Made by a program: the position numbers and the translations under genes. DNA of 64,000 nt from Enterovibrio norvegicus DSM 15893. GTDB lineage: Bacteria > Pseudomonadota > Gammaproteobacteria > Enterobacterales > Vibrionaceae. Where the stretch lies: positions 62,001 to 126,000 of the forward strand of contig NZ_FOWR01000003.1 of NCBI RefSeq assembly GCF_900115495.1. The letters are read 5' to 3'. Of the stretch, positions 25,955 through 34,853 are shown piece by piece; position 1 is the first letter of the stretch; each line of letters starts with the position of its first letter. The notes under the pieces were generated by a model, which worked only from the letters and a program-made list of their open reading frames with translations, had not been told where the DNA came from and made no database searches.

Positions 25955-27679
25955 TTAAGGCGCGTCAGGGTCTGGCGCTCTGCCTTTTGTCGCGCGTTCA
26001 GCATCCACGTCCAAACTCTCGTTCAGCACGTCACCGCCTGTTACTGAGGCAGACATGGGGGGCAAATCTTCCAGCGCTTGCTCCAATGCATCTTTAGAAT
26101 CGGGATTAGTCGACGTCGCTAAAAGAGAAGAAAACGCAACATGTTCTTGGTCTTCTGTCTCTTTTGTGATGTCCCCTTTCCCCACAGCCGACATTGTTGG
26201 GTAGTCAGATACAATGACGGGGGCTTCATCGATCTCTTCAATCATTTCTGGCAACAAAAGCGGAGGCCGAGCAGACGGCGGTGCAATCGACGAAAGTGCA
26301 AAGTTCACGCAATAGCGTTCCTCGCCACCATCACTTCCCTCTTTTGCTTTCCCGTCACAGATCTCAAGGTGGGTTTGGTGAAGACTCAAAATGGCCTCCA
26401 CAATCTTGGTGCCCATTCCCAAGGATCCTGAATCCCCGTTCTTCGCAACCGTATTGATGAAAGTAAACTCGACTTTACACGCACTCGTCTTACTCACATC
26501 CAGAAGAATGCTCGAACGATGTGGGCTATGGCGAATGGCATTCTCAATCAGGTTATCAAACACGCGATTGATCAATTGCTCATCGGCAACCACAAACAGA
26601 TCCGGTGCGCTGCTAATAACCAGATCTACCTTCTTTTTCTTCAACGGCAGCTCGAACCGCGCTTTCACTTCTTCAAGCAACGTTTCTACGTCTAACTCTC
26701 TATAAGCCAACACAATTTTAGCCGTCGGTGAACGTGCAGCTGCCAGTTGATCTTTCAAGTAGCGATCCAAACGTTGAGCATTGTGATAAGCCGTATCAAT
26801 CATTCCACGGCCCTCTTTATGCTGAAGACGCCAGGTTTCGATGTACCCTAAAATATTGGCAAGTGGGGTTTTAAGATCGTGGCTAAGTTGCAGCAAATAT
26901 TCACGTCGCTGTGCTTCTTGTATTCGTAACTGAATGAACTGCTGCTGAATCACCCCCATCATGCGGCGACATTGTTCGGCAAGCTCTTGCAATTCGTAAG
27001 ATGTTAACGCTAACGGAGGCGTGATGCGAAATTCAGACGTTGCGGCATCTTCAATCTGACGCACCATGTTCCTTCCAGGAATAATGATGCGTTTAAAGAC
27101 CATGCGATAAACGCCCACCGCAAAAAGAGAAATAGCCACAAGCGCCGCAAGCACAATGGGGGCATATTGAAGAAAATTGTCGGGATGCGTGACCGCATTC
27201 CGCTGCTGACTGCCAATTACAACGTAGAGATAACCTGCAACAATGCCGTTATCTGTAATTTGAGCGGCAGAAAAAACCATATCCCGATCTTCAGTCATGG
27301 GATCTTGTCCCAATATTGGCAACGGCTCTTCTGCCAGAAAAGCTTTGATTGGTTCAACTGACACATGTTGTCGCTGAACGTCGTCCAGAGGCGGGCCAGA
27401 GGTGGTAATGTTTCCTTCTGGGTCGAGAAAATAGATTTCAAAATCAGGCCCGAGCAACATCAAGGTGTGAAAGATAGAAGACAAAGCTGCAGGACTGTAG
27501 TCATCACCCACCATCAGGGGATTGTCATCCCGCATGTGGCGTGCGAGATCTCGGTGTAAGGATTGTTGCGTTTTAAGCTCGTTTCCTTCCCAAACATCCA
27601 CACTCAATTTAGTGAGCACGGCTGCACTGCCAACAAACCAAATCAATGTGAAAAACAATAAACGGTTCTTAAACGTCAA
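25955..27679 (-). CDS. Sensor histidine kinase with unusual ATP-binding site
   Basis: About 574 aa. The start is probably TTG 27679, with AAGGAG seven bases upstream; a longer frame to 27721 lacks support. N-terminal membrane helix, a periplasmic sensor of about 145 residues, a second helix (APIVLAALVAISLFAVGVYR), a HAMP-like linker, then HisKA with QLSHDLKTPLANILGY (phospho-acceptor His267). The N-box ENAIRHS is present, and a G2-like GSLGMGTKIVEAI. The G1 box (normally DxGxG) is replaced by FINTVAKNGDSGS, so ATP binding may be altered. About 108 extra acidic residues follow the catalytic domain. It forms a pair with the response regulator 45 bases upstream. Confidence 0.88.
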   Translation of the reverse strand: MTFKNRLLFFTLIWFVGSAAVLTKLSVDVWEGNELKTQQSLHRDLARHMRDDNPLMVGDDYSPAALSSIFHTLMLLGPDFEIYFLDPEGNITTSGPPLDDVQRQHVSVEPIKAFLAEEPLPILGQDPMTEDRDMVFSAAQITDNGIVAGYLYVVIGSQQRNAVTHPDNFLQYAPIVLAALVAISLFAVGVYRMVFKRIIIPGRNMVRQIEDAATSEFRITPPLALTSYELQELAEQCRRMMGVIQQQFIQLRIQEAQRREYLLQLSHDLKTPLANILGYIETWRLQHKEGRGMIDTAYHNAQRLDRYLKDQLAAARSPTAKIVLAYRELDVETLLEEVKARFELPLKKKKVDLVISSAPDLFVVADEQLINRVFDNLIENAIRHSPHRSSILLDVSKTSACKVEFTFINTVAKNGDSGSLGMGTKIVEAILSLHQTHLEICDGKAKEGSDGGEERYCVNFALSSIAPPSARPPLLLPEMIEEIDEAPVIVSDYPTMSAVGKGDITKETEDQEHVAFSSLLATSTNPDSKDALEQALEDLPPMSASVTGGDVLNESLDVDAERATKGRAPDPDAP

Positions 27680-27724
27680 CAAACCTCTCCTTTGTACACC
27701 TAATACAAACGCCCGACACAAACA

Positions 27725-28516
27725 CTAACTGGCGTGTGTCATCGCTTCTCTGAATTTATACCCGACACCCCACACGGTATGAATGTACTTAGGCATGTCA
27801 GGGTCTCGTTCTAATTTGCCGCGCAGACGATTAACGGCGCAACAAACGGTATGGCGATAGCCGTCATAATCGGTATTCCATACGCGGCTCAGCAATTCAT
27901 CTTTGCTAAACACGCGTTCAGGACGTTTGGCGAGACAACAGAGAAGAGAAAACTCGGTGGGGGTTAGGTCGATTTGCTGACCGTCCAATCTCACGATGTG
28001 TGTATCAGGACAGATTTCAAGGTGCTCAAACATGAGCTGAGGAGTGATATCGTAGGAGGTGCCGTTAGATTGCGGCTTGCTATCACTGATTTCATCGGCG
28101 GTTTGCTTTTTCTGTCGCTCTGATTCATCCCATTCTTGGTGAACAACACGACGCAATAGTGCACGCGTTCTGGCTTGAAACTCAATCACACTAAAAGGTT
28201 TCGCCATGTAATCATCTGCGCCCGATTCAAACCCTTCGACCATGTCAGATTCAGAATCCATGGCGGTTAGCATCATAATGGGAATTCCTCTCTGCTGACG
28301 GCGCAATTCGTGGCAAAGAGAAATACCGTCACCATCTTTCAAACCACGATCAATTACCACCGCGTCGATCGACTGTTCTTTCAGAATCCGATAGCCCTCT
28401 TTAAGTGATGAGCCTCGATGAACGTCATGTCCTAGCACTTTCAAATGCAAGCAAAGTAACTGTGCAATGTCTGCGTCATCTTCCAAAACAAGTACGGTTT
28501 GGCCCATCATTTTCAT
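27725..28516 (-). CDS. OmpR/PhoB-family response regulator
   Basis: 263 aa. The receiver domain has the acidic pocket EDD (12-14), phospho-acceptor Asp56 in VVIDRGLKDGDG, Thr84 and Lys106 (MAKPFS). After a longer than usual linker (about 120-165, rich in Gln, Ser and Lys), the winged-helix DNA-binding domain follows (LTPTEFSLLCCLAKRPERVF...YIHTVWGVGYKF). An Arg after the acceptor Asp, where Leu or Met is usual, is odd. It works with the kinase at 25955-27679. Its own gene diverges from proX, so it may act on the shared region (inference). The start may be any of three clustered Met codons. Confidence 0.92.
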   Translation of the reverse strand: MKMMGQTVLVLEDDADIAQLLCLHLKVLGHDVHRGSSLKEGYRILKEQSIDAVVIDRGLKDGDGISLCHELRRQQRGIPIMMLTAMDSESDMVEGFESGADDYMAKPFSVIEFQARTRALLRRVVHQEWDESERQKKQTADEISDSKPQSNGTSYDITPQLMFEHLEICPDTHIVRLDGQQIDLTPTEFSLLCCLAKRPERVFSKDELLSRVWNTDYDGYRHTVCCAVNRLRGKLERDPDMPKYIHTVWGVGYKFREAMTHAS

Positions 28517-28931
28517 CCAAATTTCGATTGATATCCCACCAATAAACCGAAGTTATGCCGAATAATTTCATCCTGTGTCAGTGTATTTACAGTTAAACTT
28601 TCAAATCTCACATTCGAGCAGCCAGTCTCAAAAGAAAAGCGACAATGTCGTCATACCTTCAATATTTTTCAACAGATTCATTAAGTTACTTACATCTTAA
28701 GCACCAAGATTTTCACCAATATCACTTAGTACACGAAACATTTTTTATTCAAAATGTAACAAGCGTGCAGAAAGAGTCGGTCTACTTTGTTATGATTACG
28801 TCTGTTGCCTATATATTTATCAGCACGTTAAACCAGAATGTTGATAAATACATAGTGCAAACTCACCAAGCCAAATGATTAGAGTTGTATTTAATCCCTT
28901 TGGCAAAGGGACACTAATGAGAGGGATCTCC
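28517..28931. other. Divergent control region before proX
   Basis: AT-rich stretch of about 400 bases. A frame at 28645-28878 is not convincing. TCCCTTTGGCAAAGGGA at 28895-28911 is a 17-base palindrome 20 bases before the proX start. It could be an operator, or an RNA hairpin just ahead of the GAGGGA ribosome binding site, whose sequence resembles the hairpin's right arm. Confidence 0.5.
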
Positions 28932-29924
28932 ATGAAAAAACTATTGACCACGTCAGCCCTATTGCTTGCAGCGATGCCAATGGCCAGCTATGCATCTGAG
29001 TGTGGCAAAGTCACCATCGCAGACATGAACTGGAACTCCGCAACCGTTATCGCAAACATCGACCGCTTCATTCTAGCGAACGGTTACGAATGTGATGCAG
29101 AGCTTGTGCCTGGCGATACCATGCCAACCGGCACATCCATGATTGAAAAAGGCGAACCTGACATCGCACCTGAATTCTGGAGTAACTCACTCAAGGCTGC
29201 GTTGGATAAAGGTGTGGCAGAAGGTCGCTTGCGCTACGCAGGTAAGACACTTTCTGAAGGTGGCGTCGAAGGTTTCTGGGTGCCAAAATTCTTGGTCGAT
29301 AAAGACCCAAGCATCGCAACCATTAAAGGCGTTAAGAAAAACGCAAACCTCTTCAAGCACCCAGAAGACCCGTCAAAATCTGCATTCTACGGCTGTCCTG
29401 CTGGTTGGAACTGTCAAATCTCCTCAGGCAACCTTTTCAACGCACTTAACCTAGAAGAAGAAGGCTTTGAGCTGATTGATCCAGGTTCAGGTGCAGGTCT
29501 CTCTGGCTCGATTGCGAAAGCCTACGAACGTGGCGAAGGCTGGTTTGGTTACTACTGGGCACCCACTGCTGTACTGGGTAAGTACGAAATGGTGAAAGTA
29601 GACTTTGGTTCAGGGATTGACGAAGAGCACTTTAAAACCTGTACGACTGACGCAGAATGTCTTGACCCTAAACCAACCATGTATCCGCCTTCAGCGGTAG
29701 ATACCGTTATTACAGAGAGCTTTGCTAAACGTGCTCCTGAAGCTGTTAGCTACCTCGCTAACCGTTCTTTCACGACAGCGGATTTGAACAGTCTGCTTGC
29801 TTGGATGGAAGAAAACCAAGCAGATGGTGAAATTGCAGGCGAATACTTCTTGAACAACCACGCTGACATTTGGTCTCAGTGGGTGTCTCCTGAAGTCGCG
29901 AAGAAAGTGAAAAGCGCGCTTTAA
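28932..29924 (+). CDS. proX: Glycine betaine/proline-type ABC substrate-binding protein
   Basis: 330 aa from ATG 28932 (GAGGGA upstream; the longer frame to 28875 is unsupported). Signal peptide MKKLLTTSALLLAAMPMASYA, then an OpuAC-type domain: IADMNWNSATVIANIDRFIL, PGDTMPTGTSMIEKGEPDI, GYYWAPTAVLGKYEMV. Four or more cysteines (C near residue 24, CPAGWNC, CTTDAEC) suggest disulfides in the periplasm. Family role: capture of quaternary ammonium osmolytes such as glycine betaine or choline. Next to ProW- and ProV-type genes. The gene symbol is by resemblance only; ligand not proven. Confidence 0.85.
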   Translation: MKKLLTTSALLLAAMPMASYASECGKVTIADMNWNSATVIANIDRFILANGYECDAELVPGDTMPTGTSMIEKGEPDIAPEFWSNSLKAALDKGVAEGRLRYAGKTLSEGGVEGFWVPKFLVDKDPSIATIKGVKKNANLFKHPEDPSKSAFYGCPAGWNCQISSGNLFNALNLEEEGFELIDPGSGAGLSGSIAKAYERGEGWFGYYWAPTAVLGKYEMVKVDFGSGIDEEHFKTCTTDAECLDPKPTMYPPSAVDTVITESFAKRAPEAVSYLANRSFTTADLNSLLAWMEENQADGEIAGEYFLNNHADIWSQWVSPEVAKKVKSAL

Positions 29925-29936
29925 TCTTTCTTGCTA

Positions 29937-29970
29937 AAAAGTAGGCTGACGTAAGTCAGCCTACTTTTGT
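29937..29970 (+). terminator. Hairpin between proX and proW
   Basis: Perfect stem AAAAGTAGGCTGAC/GTCAGCCTACTTTT with a GTAA loop. It has little T-run beyond the stem itself. Probably a partial terminator that makes the binding protein more abundant than the membrane parts, or an mRNA stabiliser for proX. Confidence 0.8.
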
Positions 29971-30046
29971 ATCTGCGCTATTGCAGCACCAACACAGTTA
30001 TTCTTGTACTTTCAATTACTATAAAAACAGAGGACGTTGTACTGTT

Positions 30047-30946
30047 ATGGCAGACAATAATTGGTTAACGGAATTTCCAGAGATGGAGCGCTCAGACCTT
30101 CTCGCTATCCGTAAAACCCTCGATGGCGCTTATCGTGAATTCTCACGAAACTACGGCGAAACCATCGAATCATTCTTCGATCCCCTTCTCGCGTTTCTCA
30201 TTTGGTTTGAAAAACTGCTTCTTGGCACGCCATGGTTCATCATGATTGGCGTTCTTGCTCTCATTTCATACTTAGCGAGCCGCTCATGGAAACTTGCCGT
30301 GAGTGTCATCGTTGTGTTCTCCGCCATTGGCTATTTCGGCATGTGGGAAGACACCATGCGGACCATGAGCATTATTCTCGTGTGTACCATGGTCGCTATT
30401 GGACTCGGCATCCCCATCGGTATTGCGATGGCGCGCTCAAACCGCATTCAATCTATCGTCACGCCGTTACTCGACGTGATGCAAACCATGCCAGCATTCG
30501 TTTACCTCATTCCCGTCGTTATGTTGTTGGGTATTGGTAAAATCCCAGGGGTTATCGCCGTGGTTATCTATGCGATCCCACCCGTGATACGACTAACAAA
30601 CCTTGGTATTCGATTGGTTGATAAAGAAGTGTTAGAAGCCGCAACGGCATACGGTGCAAGCCCCTCACAGCGCTTGTTCGGTGTTCAGCTTCCGCTTGCA
30701 ATGCCAACCATTATGGCGGGCATCAACCAAACAATCATGATGGCACTTGCCATGGTGGTTATTGCATCAATGATCGGTGTGAAAGGCCTTGGTCAACCGG
30801 TATTGAAATCCATCACCAACCAGTACTTTACGCTTGGACTGATTAACGGTCTCGCTATTGTGGCGCTGGCGATTATCTTCGACCGCGTATCACAAAGTTA
30901 TGCAAAACGTTCGCAGCAGCACCTAAGCGGAGGCCACCATGAGTAG
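30047..30946 (+). CDS. proW: Betaine-type ABC permease (ProW-like)
   Basis: 299 aa inner-membrane protein. An amphipathic N terminus of about 50 residues (TEFPEMERSDLLAIRKTLDG) precedes helices at LVALISYLAS-like and later segments. The BPD_transp_1 core has PIGIAMARSNRIQSIVTPLLD, the gating-type motif MQTMPAFVYLIPVVMLLGIG, and the EAA loop AATAYGASPSQRLFGVQLPLA. These are typical of ProW/OpuAB. ATG 30047 has AGAGGA 12 bases upstream. It overlaps the ATPase gene by eight bases. Confidence 0.88.
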   Translation: MADNNWLTEFPEMERSDLLAIRKTLDGAYREFSRNYGETIESFFDPLLAFLIWFEKLLLGTPWFIMIGVLALISYLASRSWKLAVSVIVVFSAIGYFGMWEDTMRTMSIILVCTMVAIGLGIPIGIAMARSNRIQSIVTPLLDVMQTMPAFVYLIPVVMLLGIGKIPGVIAVVIYAIPPVIRLTNLGIRLVDKEVLEAATAYGASPSQRLFGVQLPLAMPTIMAGINQTIMMALAMVVIASMIGVKGLGQPVLKSITNQYFTLGLINGLAIVALAIIFDRVSQSYAKRSQQHLSGGHHE

Positions 30947-32201
30947 TACCGAGAAACCATTGATTCAGATTAAAGGCCTCTACAAGATCTTCGGCAAAAC
31001 ACCGCAAAAGGTGATGCCGGATGTAATGGCGGGGAAATCAAAAGACGACATATTGGCTGATACTGGCCACACCGTGGGTCTTCAACAAATCGACCTAGAC
31101 ATCCAGCGCGGTGAAATCTTCGTGATCATGGGCTTGTCAGGCTCAGGTAAATCGACGCTGATTCGTCACTTCAACCGTTTGATCGAACCTACCGAAGGCC
31201 AAATCATCGTTGAAGGCGAAGATGTCATGAAGCTCAATGAAAAAGAGCTTCAAGACTTCCGTCGTCACAAAATGTCCATGGTATTCCAACGCTTTGGTCT
31301 CATGCCGCACCGCACAGTGATTCAAAACGTCGCTTACGGTTTACAGGTCCAAGGTGTCTCTAAACCAGACCGCGATAAGAAAGCCGCTGATTGGCTGGAA
31401 ACCGTGGGGCTTGGTGGTTACGAGCAGCAATACCCCTCTCAGCTTTCGGGTGGTCAGCAACAACGTGTGGGTCTCGCTCGTGCGCTATGTACTGATGCCG
31501 AAATCCTTTTGATGGATGAGGCCTTCTCAGCACTCGATCCATTGATTCGAAGCGAAATGCAAGATCAGCTTATCGATCTGCAAGAGAAGCTGCACAAAAC
31601 CATCATCTTTATCACCCACGATTTAGATGAAGCGCTTCGCCTAGGCGACCGCATTGCTATCTTGCGTGACGGTAAACTCATTCAACAAGGCCGCCCTGTC
31701 GAGATTCTGCTTAACCCAGCCGATGACTACGTGGAAGCCTTCGTGAAAGACGTTAACCGCGCTCGCGCATTGACCGTAGATACCGTGATGAAACCTCAGA
31801 GTTGCCGCATTAGCGCTGACACCATTGGGGAAGCCATCATGCAGATGCGCCAAGCGAAAGCCGAACACGCTTACTACGTGAATGATGATGGCTATCAAGG
31901 TGCATTGCGTCGTGATCACCTTGAATCGGTCGATTCGTCGCAACACGGCGAAGCGATTGATGACTCCGTATTGGAAGCAGTACCCGGTATTCAGTCTGAT
32001 GCGCTGTTGGAAGCCGTTATTCCTGATACGCTTGAACATGAATTGCCGTTACCTGTTTTAGATGGAGACGGTGAAATTCAAGGTGAGCTTTCTCGTGCTA
32101 ATTTGGCAGAAGTGCTTAGTGACCAATCCTCTGCGGCAGTAGAAGATGATACAACCGGTCAAGACACGCCAAAAGACGGTGATGTAAAAGCCTCCGCGTA
32201 A
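30939..32201 (+). CDS. proV: Betaine-type ABC ATPase with C-terminal CBS-like region (ProV-like)
   Basis: 420 aa. Walker A GLSGSGKST, signature LSGGQQQRVGLARAL, Walker B EILLMDEAFSALD and switch IFITHDLDEAL are intact. The N terminus has the ProV-typical insert (KTPQKVMPDVMAGKSKDDIL). After residue about 275 comes a CBS-pair-like regulatory part (RALTVDTVMKPQSCRISAD...YYVNDDGYQGALRRDHLE), which in OpuA senses ionic strength. An acidic tail of about 25 residues follows. Its start lies inside the end of the permease gene, so the two are coupled. Confidence 0.9.
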   Translation: MSSTEKPLIQIKGLYKIFGKTPQKVMPDVMAGKSKDDILADTGHTVGLQQIDLDIQRGEIFVIMGLSGSGKSTLIRHFNRLIEPTEGQIIVEGEDVMKLNEKELQDFRRHKMSMVFQRFGLMPHRTVIQNVAYGLQVQGVSKPDRDKKAADWLETVGLGGYEQQYPSQLSGGQQQRVGLARALCTDAEILLMDEAFSALDPLIRSEMQDQLIDLQEKLHKTIIFITHDLDEALRLGDRIAILRDGKLIQQGRPVEILLNPADDYVEAFVKDVNRARALTVDTVMKPQSCRISADTIGEAIMQMRQAKAEHAYYVNDDGYQGALRRDHLESVDSSQHGEAIDDSVLEAVPGIQSDALLEAVIPDTLEHELPLPVLDGDGEIQGELSRANLAEVLSDQSSAAVEDDTTGQDTPKDGDVKASA

Positions 32202-32207
32202 CAATAC

Positions 32208-32244
32208 AGCGCTTCTTGACTCCCCCTCAAGAAGCGCTCCTTTT
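32208..32244 (+). terminator. Terminator after proV
   Basis: Stem AGCGCTTCTTGA/TCAAGAAGCGCT with a seven-base C-rich loop, then CCTTTTAA. Short T-run. Confidence 0.8.
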
Positions 32245-32389
32245 AACTCAACGTGTTACATCTCTCACACATCGACCTTCGCCCCACTCGCACATCTCGA
32301 TCTTCACACAGACTTTTCGACCTGCTGACAGGTTGATTGGGCAGAATTCGCTATAATGTAAACACGCTTTTCAATCGCGAGACAAAACC

Positions 32390-33433
32390 GTGTTCGCAAC
32401 CAATAGCAGAAGTTCCTTTGCACACAGTGCCTTTGGCTTAAAACTCGCCACGATAAATTTATTTAACTTTATCGAGCCGCCGGGTGCCTTTTACGAATTT
32501 AGCAATATCTATACCGAGGAACAATGGCATCAGAAACGTGCTTGGCTGAACCGTTACATCGGTAGCTACCAACCAGATATCATCGCATTTCAAGAAGTGT
32601 TCAGTGCCAGCGCTTTGAAGGCGCTGCTAGAGCCGCTTGGCTATCGCTTCTTTTCTGTGGTTGATGAGCCAGAACCTATCGATGAGTATGTGTACCGAAG
32701 CCCTGTGGTGACCTTGGCTTCTCGCTACCCCATTCTTAGCGCCTTGCCACTTCGCGCAGACCCAGAGCTCTCTCTAAAGTTGGGAATGAATGAAGACTTT
32801 GAATACAGCCGTCTTCCATTATTCGCAACGTTAGAACTGCCCTCATTGGGGCAAACAGATGTGTACGTCGTGCATTTGAAATCTAAACGGCCAATGATGG
32901 AAGAAAAAAAAGAGGGCGTGGAACGTACCCTTCATGATTCAATTTGTGCGGAAATCAGTGGTTCATGGGCATCTTCCATTCAACGAGGATCTGAAGCCTG
33001 TCACTTGATGGCGTCAATCCTTACAAGGCGCTCACACACCAATAATCCCGCCATTGTGATGGGTGACTTTAACGATGATATCGACAGCGAAGTATTAAGC
33101 GCTTTTCACATGTCAGGCCTACGCTCAATCACGGAAGACATGGCTGATCTGCCACTCTCACACTATCAAATGCATGACAGCTGGGATCTTTATGTAAAAA
33201 ACATCGAAGACTCAAGTTTGGACCGCCCAAGCACACACTACTTCCATGCTAAAGGTTCTGTGCTCGATTACATTTTGCTTTCTAACGAATTCAACAGTAG
33301 CGACCCTGCCAGCATTGCTGAAGTTGGGGATTTTCATTGCGAAGATAAGCACCTAATTAACCCAAAATTCGATCATGACACTTACAGCAGCGACCACGCT
33401 ATCGTCAGTGTCACCATCTCACTTCGTCAATAA
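32390..33433 (+). CDS. Endonuclease/exonuclease/phosphatase-fold protein
   Basis: 347 aa, cytoplasmic (no signal peptide seen). Motifs of the DNase I/EEP fold in order: LATINLFNF, IIAFQEVF (metal-binding Glu), VVHLKSKRP, VMGDFNDDID (Asp/Asn), and YSSDHAIVSV (catalytic His). Substrates in this fold range from DNA to phosphoinositides and sphingomyelin; nothing here decides. GTG 32390 is used with no clear Shine-Dalgarno. A perfect TATAAT at 32352-32357 lies 33 bases before it, so the mRNA may have a short leader. One-gene unit. Confidence 0.85.
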   Translation: MFATNSRSSFAHSAFGLKLATINLFNFIEPPGAFYEFSNIYTEEQWHQKRAWLNRYIGSYQPDIIAFQEVFSASALKALLEPLGYRFFSVVDEPEPIDEYVYRSPVVTLASRYPILSALPLRADPELSLKLGMNEDFEYSRLPLFATLELPSLGQTDVYVVHLKSKRPMMEEKKEGVERTLHDSICAEISGSWASSIQRGSEACHLMASILTRRSHTNNPAIVMGDFNDDIDSEVLSAFHMSGLRSITEDMADLPLSHYQMHDSWDLYVKNIEDSSLDRPSTHYFHAKGSVLDYILLSNEFNSSDPASIAEVGDFHCEDKHLINPKFDHDTYSSDHAIVSVTISLRQ

Positions 33434-33621
33434 TACAGCCACTATACGCAGCGGGGATGGGCATCCCTGACCATATTAAGAATACTGCGCAACCACAAGG
33501 CCTAGGGACACAATAGATGACGCATGGAACGATGCGAGAGACTGTATGTTGGTGTTTCTCAAATACCAATCACAGAGATAATGGCAATCCTGCATTGGTC
33601 ATTACGACAATAAAGCGCGTT

Positions 33622-34368
33622 ATGATGGGTGTGTTTTTGTTTTTTCTTTCGGCAACTGGGTTGTACGCCGAGGACCGAAAAAACGAAGAGATCATTATCG
33701 TCAGCGAATCATGGGCCGATGCGACAGAAAAAGATGGCACAGGTTTGTATTGGGATATCATGCGCCAAATCTATGAGCCCCTTGGCTATAACGTCATCAA
33801 CTTCACCACGAACTATTCTCGCAGCGTCTACCTTGTTCAAACCCAAAAGATGGATATCTTTCTTGGATCGTATATTGATGAGCAAGAAGACATTCTTTAT
33901 CCGCGCTGGCATTTCGATGCAGAGCACGTTGCAGCCGCCTACAAACCTTCAGTGATAAAGGATTGGCAAGGCCAAGAAAGCCTTCAAGGGCGCACCGTCG
34001 GATGGGTAAAAGGGTATGGTTATGACGAATATCTTGTGCGGACCGATTTTGCGATTCAAGAGGTGAAAAATCGCCGTCAGGGCTTATCACTGGTAGATTC
34101 AGAGCGTATTGATATGTTGATCGACGCGTACTCTGAAATTGAAGAAGCATTTCAAGAAAACAATAAAGTCGACCGCCGTGATTTTGCCGTGTCCGTCCTG
34201 ACAAATCTCAAGCTTTATCCTGGGTTTTCAGACAGCGAGCGCGGGAAAGCGCTGCGGGACATTTACGATCAGCGCTTTGAGCTGCTGCTATACAACGGCC
34301 AAATTGCCGCACTATTTAAACAGTATGAATGGGAATTCTTCCCGTTTGAGGTAAATAGCGATAAATAG
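33622..34368 (+). CDS. Orphan family-3-like periplasmic solute-binding protein
   Basis: About 248 aa from ATG 33622 (33625 and more distant starts up to 33517 are possible; none has a strong Shine-Dalgarno). Signal peptide MMGVFLFFLSATGLYA. The mature part resembles amino-acid-type binding domains: IIIVSESWADATEKDGTG, GLYWDIMRQIYEPLGY, YLVQTQKMDIFLGSY and LQGRTVGWVKGYGYDEYL. No permease or ATPase is nearby. Such lone proteins in vibrios may feed a remote transporter or act as sensory modules. Function unknown. Confidence 0.75.
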   Translation: MMGVFLFFLSATGLYAEDRKNEEIIIVSESWADATEKDGTGLYWDIMRQIYEPLGYNVINFTTNYSRSVYLVQTQKMDIFLGSYIDEQEDILYPRWHFDAEHVAAAYKPSVIKDWQGQESLQGRTVGWVKGYGYDEYLVRTDFAIQEVKNRRQGLSLVDSERIDMLIDAYSEIEEAFQENNKVDRRDFAVSVLTNLKLYPGFSDSERGKALRDIYDQRFELLLYNGQIAALFKQYEWEFFPFEVNSDK

Positions 34369-34390
34369 CCTGCGATGAATTCAACGCAAA

Positions 34391-34420
34391 AGAAACGCCA
34401 CGCATTTGCGTGGCGTTTCT
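34391..34420. terminator. Bidirectional hairpin between convergent genes
   Basis: AGAAACGCCACGCA/TGCGTGGCGTTTCT perfect 14-bp stem with a two-base loop. Confidence 0.85.
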
Positions 34421-34452
34421 TATCACGTTAGGTACGCTTAACGAAGGTGCTA

Positions 34453-34719
34453 TTAACGTGTTTCTGTCACGTCTTGATAATCACCATCAATCACTTGACC
34501 ACGATGCGGAGGCTGAGGGCCAAAACCACGCTCATGTGGTTGCTCAAATTGCTGCTGAAATTGCTCAGCTTGTTGCGCTTGAACTTTGCGCAACTTTCTC
34601 ATAATGAAAGGTTTCGCAATCAGTGCGCTGACAGAGACAAAAAGTCCAAGTACTGCAGCAAACACCAATGTAAAGAAGCCTAGAATAAGCGTAATCACAC
34701 TAATCAGGATTTGTTTCAT
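34453..34719 (-). CDS. Small inner-membrane protein of unknown function
   Basis: 88 aa from ATG 34719, which has GGGGA seven bases upstream. One or two hydrophobic helices fill residues 2-40 (ISVITLILGFFTLVFAAV, LGLFVSVSALIA). A basic turn (KPFIMRKLRKVQ) and a Gln-rich cytoplasmic tail (QAEQFQQQFEQ) follow, ending in RGQVIDGDYQDV. The tail motif V-I-[DE]-G-[DE]-[YF] occurs in several small phage-shock or FxsA-like membrane proteins. I do not assign a family. Confidence 0.65.
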   Translation of the reverse strand: MKQILISVITLILGFFTLVFAAVLGLFVSVSALIAKPFIMRKLRKVQAQQAEQFQQQFEQPHERGFGPQPPHRGQVIDGDYQDVTETR

Positions 34720-34853
34720 GTTGATTCCCCGTGGATTAAAATCGTGTTGGCTTCCTTTCATGCTCTCTCGTTTTAACAGACAACATGCGCTGAATCACTA
34801 AAATGCACTTCCCTCACTCATTTTTCAAGGGTGCTTTACAGATATTTACATTA

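Noticed and set aside
28645-28878. 77-codon frame between the response regulator and proX
   Set aside because: AT-rich, low-complexity product without start signal; more likely a control region.
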